Below are positions 1 through 10,139 of a stretch of 30,038 bases of DNA, piece by piece. Position numbers and translations under genes: made by a program. The stretch's first letter is position 1. Each line of letters starts with the position of its first letter. Below the pieces are notes generated by a model, which did not search any database, had not been told where the DNA came from, and saw only the letters and a program-made list of their open reading frames with translations. Origin of the DNA: Fragilaria radians (taxonomy: Eukaryota > Bacillariophyta > Fragilariophyceae > Fragilariales > Fragilariaceae); NCBI GenBank assembly GCA_900642245.1, contig CAAAJI010000236.1, positions 7,548-37,585 on the forward strand, written 5' to 3'.

Positions 1-1
1 G

Positions 2-985
2 TGTTGCATCAGTGGAGGGGGTTCATCTTTGTTTTGTGAGCCGCAATCGCCACTTACCTTGGACAATCTAAGGACAACTAATTCAATCCTACTAGCATCA
101 GGACTCTCCATCATGGACATGAATGTAATCCGAAAGCGACTTGAAACGGGAAAGGGAGGGAAATTAGCTCAGGCACTATACCCAAGTACAGTAATATCCC
201 TTGTTCTGAGTGATATATTAGGTGATCCTCTTGACTTAATTGCCAGTGGACCAACAGTACCTGATTTATCCACTCCACAAGATGCTTGGAATCTAATCAA
301 CAATAATTCCATGCTAAAAACAAAACTCCCACAAGCTGTGTTGCAGATGATCAAAGAACAAGTCGAAAGTAACCAGCAAAGTCAGACAGAAAATCCAACT
401 GATGATTCAGTGTTTGAAAAATGCGCTGTAGTAATGGTTGGAAATAATGGATTAGCAACAAGGGCAGCTGCTGATAAGGCAAAGCAACTCGGATATAATC
501 CAATTATTCTAGGAACGCGCATTCAGGGTGAAGCAAAGGACATTGCTGGGATGTACATAGCTATGGCACATGAGTTAATTACCAACAAACAGGGTGCCTA
601 TCAAATGGTGACATCACGTCCTGTAGCCTTGATTGGGGGAGGCGAAACGACAGTCACTTTGTCATCCGACCACGGCATTGGTGGCCGGAATCAGGAATTG
701 GCACTGGCTGCAGCAATACAGATGAAGGATTGGGGATTACGAAATGTCGTCCTAATTTCAGTGGGGACCGATGGGACGGATGGACCCACAGATGCTGCAG
801 GTGCGGTTGTTGATGGTGGAACAGTGCAACGACTATCTGGATCAGCTGTAGATGCTCTGCAACGTCATGATGCCTATACCTATTTGAAACAAAAAGAGAA
901 GGGAGATGATGGACATTGTCCATTAATTCAAACTGGACCGACAGGAACAAATGTTGCCGACGTGTGCGTGACATTAATTCAATAA
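2..985 (+). CDS. GLYCTK: Glycerate kinase, type II (MOFRL family), 3' part cut by window edge
   Basis: This is the C-terminal 327 residues of a glycerate 2-kinase of the GCK/MOFRL family, which phosphorylates D-glycerate to 2-phosphoglycerate in serine and photorespiratory glycerate metabolism. The reading frame is open from base 2, and the protein is identical to residues 223-549 of the complete copy at 12258-13907. Visible motifs are the ISGGGSSLF loop at the very start, NVIRKRLETGKGGKLA, the DPLDLIASGPTVPD segment, and MOFRL signatures GGGETT, GTDGTDGPTDAAGA and TGPTGTNVAD near the C-terminus. The missing 222 residues would lie upstream of base 1. If the assembly really begins here, this could be an assembly-generated partial copy rather than a second gene. 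The ORF is intact to TAA at 983-985. Confidence 0.93.
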   Translation, partial: CCISGGGSSLFCEPQSPLTLDNLRTTNSILLASGLSIMDMNVIRKRLETGKGGKLAQALYPSTVISLVLSDILGDPLDLIASGPTVPDLSTPQDAWNLINNNSMLKTKLPQAVLQMIKEQVESNQQSQTENPTDDSVFEKCAVVMVGNNGLATRAAADKAKQLGYNPIILGTRIQGEAKDIAGMYIAMAHELITNKQGAYQMVTSRPVALIGGGETTVTLSSDHGIGGRNQELALAAAIQMKDWGLRNVVLISVGTDGTDGPTDAAGAVVDGGTVQRLSGSAVDALQRHDAYTYLKQKEKGDDGHCPLIQTGPTGTNVADVCVTLIQ

Positions 986-1732
986 CATCGATGACACTAT
1001 GCCAATTGTTATTACTCATAGCTAATATTGATAGTATGTATGTTGGCAAGATTGCTACTACTAATTTTTTCTATGCATAATCTTTCTTCGTGACCAACAT
1101 CAAGAAAATAATAGTTTCTTGACTGATGAGATTTGTTGGTCCACCGCAAGAATAGTGCATTTAGGCAACTATGAGTCTAAAACATGTCCATTATAGGTTC
1201 TTCCGTTGATATATCTCTGTTTTCTCACCTTTTGATCCTTCAATCCTCACCGTGCCTAAAAAATTTATAATTTAAGTTCCATAAGCGCAGTGGGGGGGGG
1301 GGTGGCTCTTTTCTAGAATCGTGATAACAGTGAAAATACTCTGTACAACAGGGTTCGCATTAGTTTTGGCACCAAATTTAAATTAGAATATGGAAGAATG
1401 TCTTTTCGTTAAAGTTTAAAATGTCTTGCATCCTGAACCATGATTCAAAAGTATCCTCTATGAAAGATGAAGAAGTGCAAGAGAAGTGGATCATCATGAC
1501 GACATATTATTCGATTAGTTCCGACTTTTGGATGTTCTTTACTTAGAAAAGCAAAGGTTTGAAAAATCTTGAAGACACACTATTTATTGCACTATTGGTT
1601 CCTCTATTTAAACGTATCAAATTGATTACATAGGATTCAAATTGAATTGCTTGAATGGATGCCAAGAGCAAAAATGTCGACCTTCAAGTGCCAAAAAACC
1701 GGTTTTCTTCATGAATATTTTCATCAGAATTT
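986..1732. other. Intergenic spacer, no gene seen
   Basis: This 747-bp AT-rich spacer follows the glycerate kinase gene. It holds an 11-G homopolymer at 1292-1302, present at the same length in the second copy (14214-14224). I see no credible ORF, RNA gene or repeat other than its membership of the 3-kb direct repeat. It presumably contains the 3' UTR of the kinase gene and the promoter of the downstream ORF. Confidence 0.7.
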
Positions 1733-2272
1733 ATGAATCCATCCATTGCTAACTCGACTCCAATAGTACCATACAACATGTCAACAAAGCAAGCAAGAAT
1801 ACTTCCAGACTACACACGACAGGGAAAGAGTACCATTCCTTCACGAAGGTGGGCCGCTGAGAATACTGAGCACAAAACAAAGCCGTTGCGTGTGAGTGAA
1901 GTATTAGACTTTGGGGATGTTAACATTCAGATAACCCTGGAATCCTCAATCACATTGAAGGATTCTATCGACACTATGGTCGATGGTAGTATCGTCGATG
2001 AATATCTGGATCGAGATGGGTTTATCGACTTCTATTTGAAAATTCCTCCCAAAAACCTTCGTCTCAAACGAGAACATTCCAATGAAATGTTGCAGTGTTA
2101 TATCCCTCTAAATAAGAAGGCAACGAAGAAGAAACGGAAAAGTATCATTAATAGACTTTTATCAGATGTTGACAACCAGGTAATTTCAGATCCGTGTCAA
2201 GCAAATGCCGCCCAATGTTGCAGGTCATGTCTTTCTTTGCTTTCAAACTCGACCATGTCATCGACTAAATGA
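1733..2272 (+). CDS. Uncharacterised 179-residue protein, copy 1
   Basis: The ORF starts at ATG and encodes 179 residues with no family I recognise. There is no signal peptide or membrane segment. The N-terminal third is polar with several Arg and Lys. The middle (about residues 55-105) contains alternating hydrophobic and acidic residues (VLDFGDVNIQITLESSI, DEYLDRDGFIDFYLKI). A basic stretch, KKATKKKRKS, at about residues 127-136 could act as a nuclear localisation signal. The tail after about residue 150 is Cys/Ser-rich and less protein-like. A candidate 44-nt intron (GT at 2179 to AG at 2222) would replace that tail with a shorter one; see findings. It is duplicated unchanged at 14655-15194. 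It may be a real gene, but only length and composition support it. Confidence 0.5.
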   Translation: MNPSIANSTPIVPYNMSTKQARILPDYTRQGKSTIPSRRWAAENTEHKTKPLRVSEVLDFGDVNIQITLESSITLKDSIDTMVDGSIVDEYLDRDGFIDFYLKIPPKNLRLKREHSNEMLQCYIPLNKKATKKKRKSIINRLLSDVDNQVISDPCQANAAQCCRSCLSLLSNSTMSSTK

Positions 2273-3027
2273 GATTGTAACGACTCGATATTGGATGCTG
2301 GATCAGAAATACTTAAGATAATTTTGTTTAATGATACTTATTAGTTTTATAGAGAGTGAACTATGATTGTACGGGAAGCCATAATTAATTTAAATCCAAC
2401 ACAAGTAAGTAGCTCATTTCGTAGGATGTTGGTTTCGTCCCATATTAGTTTGAATGATTGATAGAAAAAGAGCAAAAGGTTTGACGACAAAATTCAGATC
2501 TGAATCTTAATTGATCCACACATTTAATCGAATTGAAAAAATTATATTTAAACGGGCGTTCCAAGGGCTCCATTATGCTGTCAGTCCTCAAGAATATCAC
2601 CTCCATATTTGACGCTCACACGTTTGCTAATTATTTCTTCGTTTCAGATACGTGTCATCAATCACAATATGAAAGTACAAAATCTCCTTTTTGTAATCAT
2701 TTACCATTGTGGCATCAGACTGAATCATTTAAATTTACGGTAAAAATACTGCTGCAAGTTCTCACTCTGTGAAATGAAAGAATACAACAGGTCTACTCTT
2801 GGATAACCCTACGAAGCGTGATACTTATGAAAGAATTGAAACAAACTGTTTTTTTACGCATTCTGGTTGAAATGACTTCCATCATTCGAGGAAAAAACTG
2901 TTTCTATGCTCGTGACCGCTTGCAGCATGACAAGTTTTTCCGATAGTCATCCCTCCTCGGATGTCTGAAAATTGGACAGGCTTTTTGAACCTAAGATTGC
3001 AGATTATATTTTTAATTCAATTTGACC
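2273..3027. other. Intergenic spacer and presumed SGNH gene promoter
   Basis: This is a 755-bp AT-rich spacer before the SGNH-like gene. An open frame at about 2533-2772 starts at TTG, has no recognisable domain, and differs between repeat copies only by one in-frame codon (near 2633-2638); I do not call it a gene. The last bases before the ATG at 3028 end the region of near-identity with the second copy. No RNA gene or clear promoter element was recognised. Confidence 0.6.
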
Positions 3028-4308
3028 ATGAAAGTGTTAAGTACAAGACTTGGGGTTTTTGCTTTGGTGTTTCTGACATTTGCTGCTATCGTCGATGTAA
3101 AGCCTTCCTCTTCTACGATACGCGGTGCTAAGGGAACTGGCACCGAAAATCAGGGAGAAGTGAAGGGAAATGATATCAACAACTTGAATTCGATTCGCAT
3201 CGCAACATTTGGATCGTCAAGAAGTTGGGGTGCTGCTATAGAACATCCTGAACGTGATTCTTTTTCGGCATTGTTAGGTGCTAAGAATCTTGCAATCCGT
3301 GCATCAGGACCTGAATTTCCTGCAGTCTGCACTTACTCCATGTTAGGTGAAGAAATTTACGATGTCTTTGTGATCGAATATATGCTTAACTTCGTCTCCC
3401 CTGCCCTCGATGTACTTGCCAAAAGATTACGTGAACGTTTTCCCGATGCAACCATAATTTTTCTGAATATTTGGGCACCCCGTCAATACTCTCACACTCC
3501 CACACAGGAAACCCTGAAGGCCAAGACCTATAAAAGGTATCAATTTAAATCAAACTTTACTGCTCTTGATTATGTTAATCAGGTAATGGCAGAGACGAAG
3601 TCCGAGGACTGGTCATTTGAACCATACAGTCGTACATTTATTGAAGATGTCGCAAACAAAGTGGGAGGATATATCATTGATCTACCTAGGGATGAAATCC
3701 CTATTCGAGCACTTTCCAATGCAGTTCCTCTCTATGCACTCGATTTGACTCACTTCTCAGAGTTTGGTCATGCATGGGTACGTGATAGAATCTTAGAAAC
3801 TCTTGCAAAGGCTGGATCCAAGCAAGTTGAAAAGGTTTTGCCATGGGACTATACAGATCAATGCTCCTCTTGGTTTCAAACAGGTAACTCTGATTTGAAG
3901 CATAACATGGAGATGGTAGACTTCGGTTCGGGCACCAAATTTGCATTACAAACTCGATCACCACCAGAGAAGAATTATATCGAAATTGAAAATGTATGGA
4001 ATCGCACCGCATTTCTGTATGTGTCGTTTATGAGTAATGGACCTGAACATATTTATCCCGACGTTCTCATCTCAGTTGATCAAAATGGCAATCAAACGTC
4101 TGCCCAAGTAGCTCGCCCTTTCTTTGATATAACACCGCTGGGAGGCACACTCCATGTTGTAAATCATATGCTCGTAGGAACCATCAATCCGGGCATTTCC
4201 AAAGTGACAATATCCGAGATTACAACGGGTCACAAAGAACACTTTCGATTAGTCGGAATCATGGTGTCGCTTCTCTCGTTTGGGCACTCTATATTTGCCG
4301 CAATTTAA
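3028..4308 (+). CDS. Secreted SGNH/GDSL-like hydrolase, paralog 1
   Basis: The protein has 426 residues from the ATG at 3028. An upstream TTG at 3022 is in frame, but ATG is the natural eukaryotic start and places a signal peptide at the N-terminus (about residues 1-22, basic n-region then VFALVFLTFAAIV). Residues 57-245 read as an SGNH-hydrolase fold: block I IATFGSSRSWG, with S64 as likely nucleophile (GSS instead of GDS); a block III-like YDVFVIEYMLNF; and block V DLTHFSEFGHAW, with D239 and H242 completing the triad. Such enzymes hydrolyse acyl or acetyl esters; the substrate here is unknown. The C-terminal 170 residues look like a separate beta-rich domain with four or more possible N-glycosylation sites, ending in a hydrophobic tail. 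It lies 755 bp after the 179-residue ORF on the same strand. A diverged paralog sits at 15957-17173. Family assignment is from motifs only. Confidence 0.75.
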   Translation: MKVLSTRLGVFALVFLTFAAIVDVKPSSSTIRGAKGTGTENQGEVKGNDINNLNSIRIATFGSSRSWGAAIEHPERDSFSALLGAKNLAIRASGPEFPAVCTYSMLGEEIYDVFVIEYMLNFVSPALDVLAKRLRERFPDATIIFLNIWAPRQYSHTPTQETLKAKTYKRYQFKSNFTALDYVNQVMAETKSEDWSFEPYSRTFIEDVANKVGGYIIDLPRDEIPIRALSNAVPLYALDLTHFSEFGHAWVRDRILETLAKAGSKQVEKVLPWDYTDQCSSWFQTGNSDLKHNMEMVDFGSGTKFALQTRSPPEKNYIEIENVWNRTAFLYVSFMSNGPEHIYPDVLISVDQNGNQTSAQVARPFFDITPLGGTLHVVNHMLVGTINPGISKVTISEITTGHKEHFRLVGIMVSLLSFGHSIFAAI

Positions 4309-5641
4309 ATATTTCTTAAGATTTCATATTTTATCAACTTGATGTTTATCTTTTAATTGATTCAATGCTCAATGATTTCTCTTACAAAGGATTTTGAGGG
4401 AAGTCTCAACTTGTAGCCTCTGAACTTCAATTGTCATAAATTCAGCACACAATAGGGTGCAAGCTTTACAAGTAATGACTTATTGTAAAGTGCGTTTATT
4501 CATTTAATGCACTAATACGATGGTAAAATACGGTCAATGCTAAAATCACCACAGATCACTCTCAACACTGCTATCAAGCGAATGAGAAATGAATAATAAT
4601 AAACTGTTGATTTCATAAAAGATAAAACATCTTCATAGAAATGCCAATGGTGTGAAAGTTAATCTTCTATGGCTCTGTTCAGAGTGCAAGATATAGTTCT
4701 TTCTGTTTGATTTGTTGAGGCGTTGATGAATTCTAGATTTACTGGTAGTTCGGTTGATCCTTAATTGTGAGTTTATCATTATGCTTCTGGAGATATGATG
4801 ATGGCTATCTACGATGATGATGTATTACCTGGTTTCGCAAATGCAGTTGGCAAATTGTTAAAGTACATGATTGGAGTGATGTCAAAATGGGTCAAGTGAC
4901 ATTTAGTTTAATAAGTATGATCTGCTTTATATATAAACTTATCTCGTGAGGATATTCTAGAGCTTGGATTTCTAGCATTAGCGTTGATTCAGCCCTAAAT
5001 GAAAAGGGATTGTGTTGTTACCTAGCTTCAACTTAACCTTCAATATTAACTTTATCAAAATCTTATTTTATCAAGTGTAATTAATGTGTCCTTTATGGTC
5101 GACTTAAAGTATACCTGACTATTTATATCTCGCTTATCTGCTGTAAATCTTACAGCACATAAGGTACAGTGGGATCGTATCAATCATAATTTCTTTGAAT
5201 AAGTTTAAAGCATTTATTGGAGTAATATTGCTTGGGAATAAATTGTGTGTTGTAATTTTTTCCTAAAATCTGTAGGTGAGTAAATGTCTAGCATTGCCGG
5301 AGATATTATGCTGTCAAAAATGTACTTAGTCGAAAAAGTATTAAGAGGATATACAGAAGGTATTTTGATATTCTAGCAAAAAATGGAGCAAGATATCTTG
5401 CAAAACACTGAATCATTCAATGTTCTTCAAATCATTAGATTTAATACCCGCTTCCTAACGGTGCGAAGTAAATCTGCAGTGAATAGTACTGAAAAACTCA
5501 AGTACACAAAAGCAGGAGTTACACCACTAAATTCTTAACTTGAAAGTAACACATGCACAATGGTTTACTGCTGAACCGGAAATATTTGTACCAACATTAT
5601 TAGTAGAAATTCTTCTTCAAACATTTGCATTCTGTTCTACC
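4309..5641. other. Gene-free AT-rich region
   Basis: About 1.3 kb with no ORF, domain or RNA gene I can support. It follows the SGNH gene and does not resemble the sequence after the second SGNH copy beyond a short stretch past the stop codon. It may contain unrecognised LTR or transposon debris, given the copia fragments further right, but I could not find a matching repeat. Confidence 0.6.
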
Positions 5642-5701
5642 TCATAACATGTACTTCCCACTGAAAGGTATGTTACATATCCCGAACAAGTTCATATAAT
5701 A

Positions 5702-5800
5702 TCTTGAATGATTGCTTTCTGAAGGTCTTCCTTCTTGAAAGATTGCTTTCTGAAGGTCTTCCTTCTTGAAAGATTGCTTTCTGAAGATCTTCTTGAATAG
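5702..5800. repeat. 31-bp tandem repeat (minisatellite), about three units
   Basis: Units start at 5710, 5741 and 5772, each beginning GATTGCTTTCTGAAG. The first two are identical over 31 bp. The third is slightly shorter and has a G-to-A change (GAAGATC instead of GAAGGTC). A partial unit end precedes 5710. The ORF that spans it on the minus strand only reflects the repeat and is not a gene. Confidence 0.93.
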
Positions 5801-6221
5801 TTTTGATATGATTCTCGCTTCTGTAATCATGAGTTAGGAAGCATTGTTACTATCTATGGAGTATACATCTACACAAATAGGTTGGTAATCCTGGTATTGC
5901 ATCTTCTTTTATACTTTCCACTTCAATAAAAGTCAAATGGACCTATTTGTTCTGTCCGACTTCCTTTGGTTTACATTGCCTTGGCGGGGACTACTATCAG
6001 GAATGTCCTTAAGATCCAGAAAACTGGAGTCAATTTTTTGGCCAGATTCATCCATAGCATCTTCAATACAGATAATGTTTTGGCTGAATTGACAATAGCT
6101 AATGAAACTTAGATCATGTGCACTGAACCCTGCTTCTCCATACGACATAAAACTTTTATTCATTTAAAGAGGATATTTATCAACTTTTCCTAAACATTTA
6201 CCAACATGTTTTACATAAATC
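5801..6221. other. Region beyond the copia RNase H end; no gene called
   Basis: This stretch lies downstream, in element orientation, of the minus-strand copia RNase H fragment, where a 3' non-coding part and LTR would be expected. I could not pair it with a second LTR. A 76-residue minus-strand open frame at 5933-6163 has no recognisable domain. Confidence 0.45.
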
Positions 6222-8134
6222 TCATTTCCAATGTTTTGTGAAGATATCTGCACAATTTTCATCAGACTTCACAAAGACTAATTTAATAGAGCAATCTTCA
6301 CCATGTTTTGAAAAAAAATCGTGTATCAATCTGTCAAGTGCAAACTCCAGAGCTTGAATGTTAAGCCATGAAAATTGCCACCACATTATTGCTGCTGACA
6401 ATAATTGAAATCTCAACATAAGCTCCCATTTCCTTTTACAAATAGTAAATGAGTCTAATTTCCTTGACTGCCTGGGACATTGCAACAAACTTGGCCTCAC
6501 TGCTAGACAAAGTAACACCTTTCTGGCCCTTTGATTGCCACCACATGGGTACTCCAAGAAGGTAGATTGTTCACCTGTTACACTTACTCTTGTTTCAGGA
6601 TCCCCTGCCCAATTATTGTTGCTGTAGGAAATCACAGGCCTCTCCCACACTGATCAGATTCATTCTAAACAGAAATCATTTGTATCCAAAACAAATTTTA
6701 CAGTTCTCAACATTTCTTCGTAGTCATGTCATTTGACTTTACAGTTTTGGAACGAGGTGTTCAAAGGGTTGTATAAGCACTTAAACTGTTGACCTCCTCC
6801 TGAAATCTGTCTTCAAAAACTTTAATCAACTGATGGTCGCATAGGGAATAACACTTCTTTCTTGCAATCAATCTGAATTTTGCAACTCAAATAATCACTT
6901 TAAAGTTTTCAACTTTCAACCCAAAATTGTGCTTTTTCAAACCATTCATCTGATCATTAATGCCCTCATCGCTTCTGATTACCAAACAATCATTGACATG
7001 AATTTCCAGCAAAACAATCCCATTGTATGAATATTTTGTCCATAAAACCACGGAGTTTCCTTTAAATCCGCATTCCTGTAAAGCCAAAACGAGCTCTTGT
7101 TGAATTCTCTTGCGCTCTGGACAAGCTCATATATTGTTTCTTCAAAATCAAACAATCATTTTGTTCCGCTTCCATCCCTTTAGGTACCTTCATGCAAATT
7201 GCTTCATTAAGTTTTTCAAAGGCGGTCTCAATATTAACAATGTTTGCTTTCAAATTCCAGGTCAACATGGAAATCAAAAGAATCCTAAGAGTTACGTCGT
7301 TCATCACGGGGGCAAAATTTTCTTGAACGTCAACTCCCGGTACCTGGCCATATCCACATGTCACTAATCCCTGAGTCATTCATCATTGATCGGGAGTTTC
7401 CGTGCAATGTCTGGAACTTCCGTTCTACTTTGCCATTTCTTTGAGGCAAGCAAGGTTCACTATATTCAAACGTGATTTAAAAATTTCACCCTTACAAGCC
7501 CTTTCAAGTGCATAACTTTCTCCAGCGTCATCAAGTCAAAGAAACGTCACATAGATCTTTTCATTCCTCGATTCTTTGATGAAATCCAATAATGTATTGG
7601 CCCATTCTTACTTTTTCCTGGAATAATAGCTCCAGCAATAACTTGAGTAGTTGTCAACTTTAAGGGTCAAGAATTTAGTGCCTCCAAACTATTCCATTTG
7701 ATTGAGCTAGTATCAACTTATGGTCTCTCACCAGGGGTGGTGCTTACTCTTTTCCATTCCTTATTGAAAATGCCTCGTGTGAATTAAGCTTTCCCGTGAC
7801 CTCATATCCTAATGCCTTTCCCGTGAGTCTTGCACTGACTTAGCCACAATGACCGAGAATTTTATGCAGATGCTTGATGTCGATCAAGTTAGACCTTTTG
7901 GATTCAATAATGGTCATTCCATGATCATTTAATACTGGCGTCAATCTTATACCGGGAACAAAACCATTTTTTGTCTTTACAACTTCATCAAACGTCAAAG
8001 TCACTGATCCCTTTGTTAGTTTGATAATTTCTCCACCATTTCCGAGATTGAATCCCTTTTACAAAGCCTTGTCAAAACTAAACTAGTTGATCCACAGCTC
8101 TGGTACAAACTTTACGTTATCAAGCGTGACAATT
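6222..8134 (-). mobile_element. Ty1/copia pol fragment B (gag-pre-integrase to RNase H), decayed
   Basis: Read on the minus strand, the domains run in copia order. Near 8134-8083 is a pre-integrase segment (VTLDNVKFVPELW), with homologous sequence continuing through a stop to about 7770 (including KHLHKILGHCG). A ruined integrase follows in about 7770-7380. Reverse transcriptase lies at 7379-7062 (GYGQVPGVDVQENFAPV, IVNIETAFEKL) and 7087-6887, where the catalytic YVDD is changed to HVND. RNase H is at 6650-6222 (SNNNWAGDPETR, VKSDENCADIFTKHWK). Frameshifts and stops separate the pieces, so it cannot encode an active polyprotein. Gag and the 5' LTR are missing: the fragment begins where fragment A stops. 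Confidence 0.88.
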
Positions 8135-9475
8135 AGTCTTTTGCCATTTTCTTGTATCAACTCCGAATTATCATCTGGTTGAACAATTGTAAATCTCGGT
8201 GTTCCATGAGTTTTATAGTCTCTTTTCTGGGCTACTTCTTCTTCAAACTTATCTTTCAGATTATTGATCAAATGCGGTTGAAGGATTAAAATCTTGTTTC
8301 TTGATTCATTTTCCAAGACACAACAACTCAAATAGTCAGTCAACTGCTTTGTAACCTAAAGGTTGAAGCCACCAGCTTTCAAATCAATAATCAACTTGGA
8401 AATTTGACCTTCTTTACCAATAAACAGGCAATCATCAACATAAACTCCAATGAGAGCAATTCCATCTTCATCCCATTTAGACAATAAACATGGATTGGAT
8501 TTGTTTTCTGTAAAGCCAACATCCTTTAACACTTCAACTAACCTTTTGTAGAACACTCTTGCGCTCTGAACCAATCCATAAATAGTCCTTTTTAACCTTA
8601 AACACAATCGGTTTCCTTATTCTTCATGCCTTCTGGAATATTCATATAAATTCCTTCCTGTAGATTTCCATGCAAAAAGGCTGTTTCAACATCAATAAAT
8701 GTTGCTTGTAAGCCCCAGATTAACTTGACAATCAGCGTAAGTCAAAAGCTCACATTGTTGATTACTGGAGCATAACTTTCATTGAAATCCACACCAGGGA
8801 CTTGACTGTATCCACAAGTCACTAACCTAGCTGTAAAGATTCCATTTCGTTTGATTTTAAAGATCCATTTGCATTAGATGCAGCTTTTGTCTCTTGGTAC
8901 TACTTCCTTACGGATAATAACCCATACTTCTCTACTTTCCATATCGTTGAACTCCTATTTAATTGCCATTCTCCACTTCTTGCGATTGACAGGATCTTTA
9001 CGAATCCAAGCTTTGTCAAAGGTTCTAGCTTCCTTCTCAATATTCCCACCAAACAGTGCAAGGTTAACCTGATCAAGAAGAATTTCCCTTCCTTGCTCTA
9101 AATCATCAATAATCTTTGAAGCTTCAGGGTTGAAGCTACTCTCCAATCGCTTCATTTGACAATAAAGCTGCTCCTTAGTAGTATCCTTGACATTTTGTTA
9201 TGTCAAACTTACTTCAGACTCTGGAACATCAATAGCTCTATGAAAAATCATCGATCCATCTTCATCATCGCTCACATAATGAGAAACTGGATCTTTCTGC
9301 TTTATCCAATCTTTATGATACATACTTATCCATTTAATATCTCTTAAATTAATAATATAATTGGTCTCGAAGTTCAACATTCGGTACACATCATTGGCAT
9401 GATCAACTGAGTATCTAACAAACATACAAAAGGTGCCACGATTCTGCAACTTTCTCTGGATATCTTTCTTTACCT
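8135..9475 (-). mobile_element. Ty1/copia pol fragment A (integrase C-terminus to RT), truncated
   Basis: On the minus strand, 9449-9198 encodes the C-terminal integrase region (FVRYSVDHANDVYRMLNFE). 9155-8955 encodes the linker and start of RT (KDPVNRKKWRMAIK). About 8877-8610 continues RT through frameshifts (a VTCGYSQVPGVDFNE-like block near 8820-8780). 8607-8356 has LKRTIYGLVQSARVFYKRL and an intact YVDDCLFIG catalytic motif. 8343-8135 has the DYLSC and GTPRFTIVQPDDNSEL end of RT. RNase H is absent; the reading frame runs directly into the pre-integrase segment of fragment B. The RT is close in type to fragment B, so both belong to the same copia lineage. Confidence 0.88.
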
Positions 9476-10139
9476 AGGTCTGGTAGAAACACCATCATTG
9501 AGTATTCTAGGCTTAACCCTATGATGACTATTTTTAAGATCAAAACTTGGTCTTGTGTCCAGCTTGTTAAGTGCCAGCTTGTTCGTATCATTAGCTTAAA
9601 TATTATTGAGCTATCTCTCCTCCAAATTGATTTGTTATAATCTAGATTACTTTGCGCTGAGTTTATTCCCAGGGATCAATAGCCTTTCACATGAGAAAGA
9701 ATTGGGATCATGTTTTAGTCTAAATTTGACTCCGCAAGTTGCAGTCATACATGCCTTAATATATGGTTTCAAGGTTTCAAGATATAGAATTAACCAGTAC
9801 AAATTTTTGCCTCTCTCTTCGTTTAGGTGAATTTGGGCACCTTTCACAAGCCTCGCGTCGGACCGTCAGATCATGATGCAAGACTCGTGGATAATGTTAA
9901 TATTTGTAGTGTTAGTATGATCTTGTTATTGTGTTCAAGATCTTTAGTTATTGTCTTTGTTTTCACTTTGACGCCTTCAATATATGTTCCAAACTCTCCA
10001 AGCGCTCTTAGCACTTGGTAATTATCTTTCTCTTTATTTTTACTCAAGCCATTTTTTGCTAAAAAAGTAGACAGCACATGTGCCAAGAGTTCAATGAGGA
10101 AAATGCGATCATATCAAGTTGACACAGATGATGTCAATT
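9476..10139. other. Unassigned sequence between opposing copia fragments
   Basis: About 660 bp between the 5' side of minus-strand fragment A and the plus-strand remnant. Several short open frames occur on both strands, but none gave a domain I recognise. It probably contains more transposon debris. Confidence 0.45.

Larger units (their letters stand above)
1..3017 (+). repeat. Large direct repeat, copy 1 (about 3.0 kb)
   Basis: Bases 1-3017 recur at 12923-15936, first at an offset of 12922 and, after a 3-bp indel near 2633-2638, at 12919. Wherever I compared the two copies, including the 11-G run at 1292-1302 and both intergenic spacers, they were identical apart from that indel. The repeat contains the 3' part of the glycerate kinase gene, the 179-residue ORF and the upstream region of the SGNH gene. 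Copy 1 is cut by the window edge. Beyond 3017, homology continues into the SGNH gene but at clearly lower identity. Confidence 0.97.

Noticed and set aside
654..1049. 131-residue minus-strand frame over the 3' end of the glycerate kinase gene (again at 13576-13971)
   Set aside because: It is antisense to a well-supported coding region, has no recognisable domain, and its presence in both repeat copies only reflects their identity.
2533..2772. 79-residue plus-strand frame with an in-frame one-codon difference between copies (78 residues at 15455-15691)
   Set aside because: It starts at TTG, has no domain or targeting signal, and one 3-bp indel is too little to infer coding constraint.
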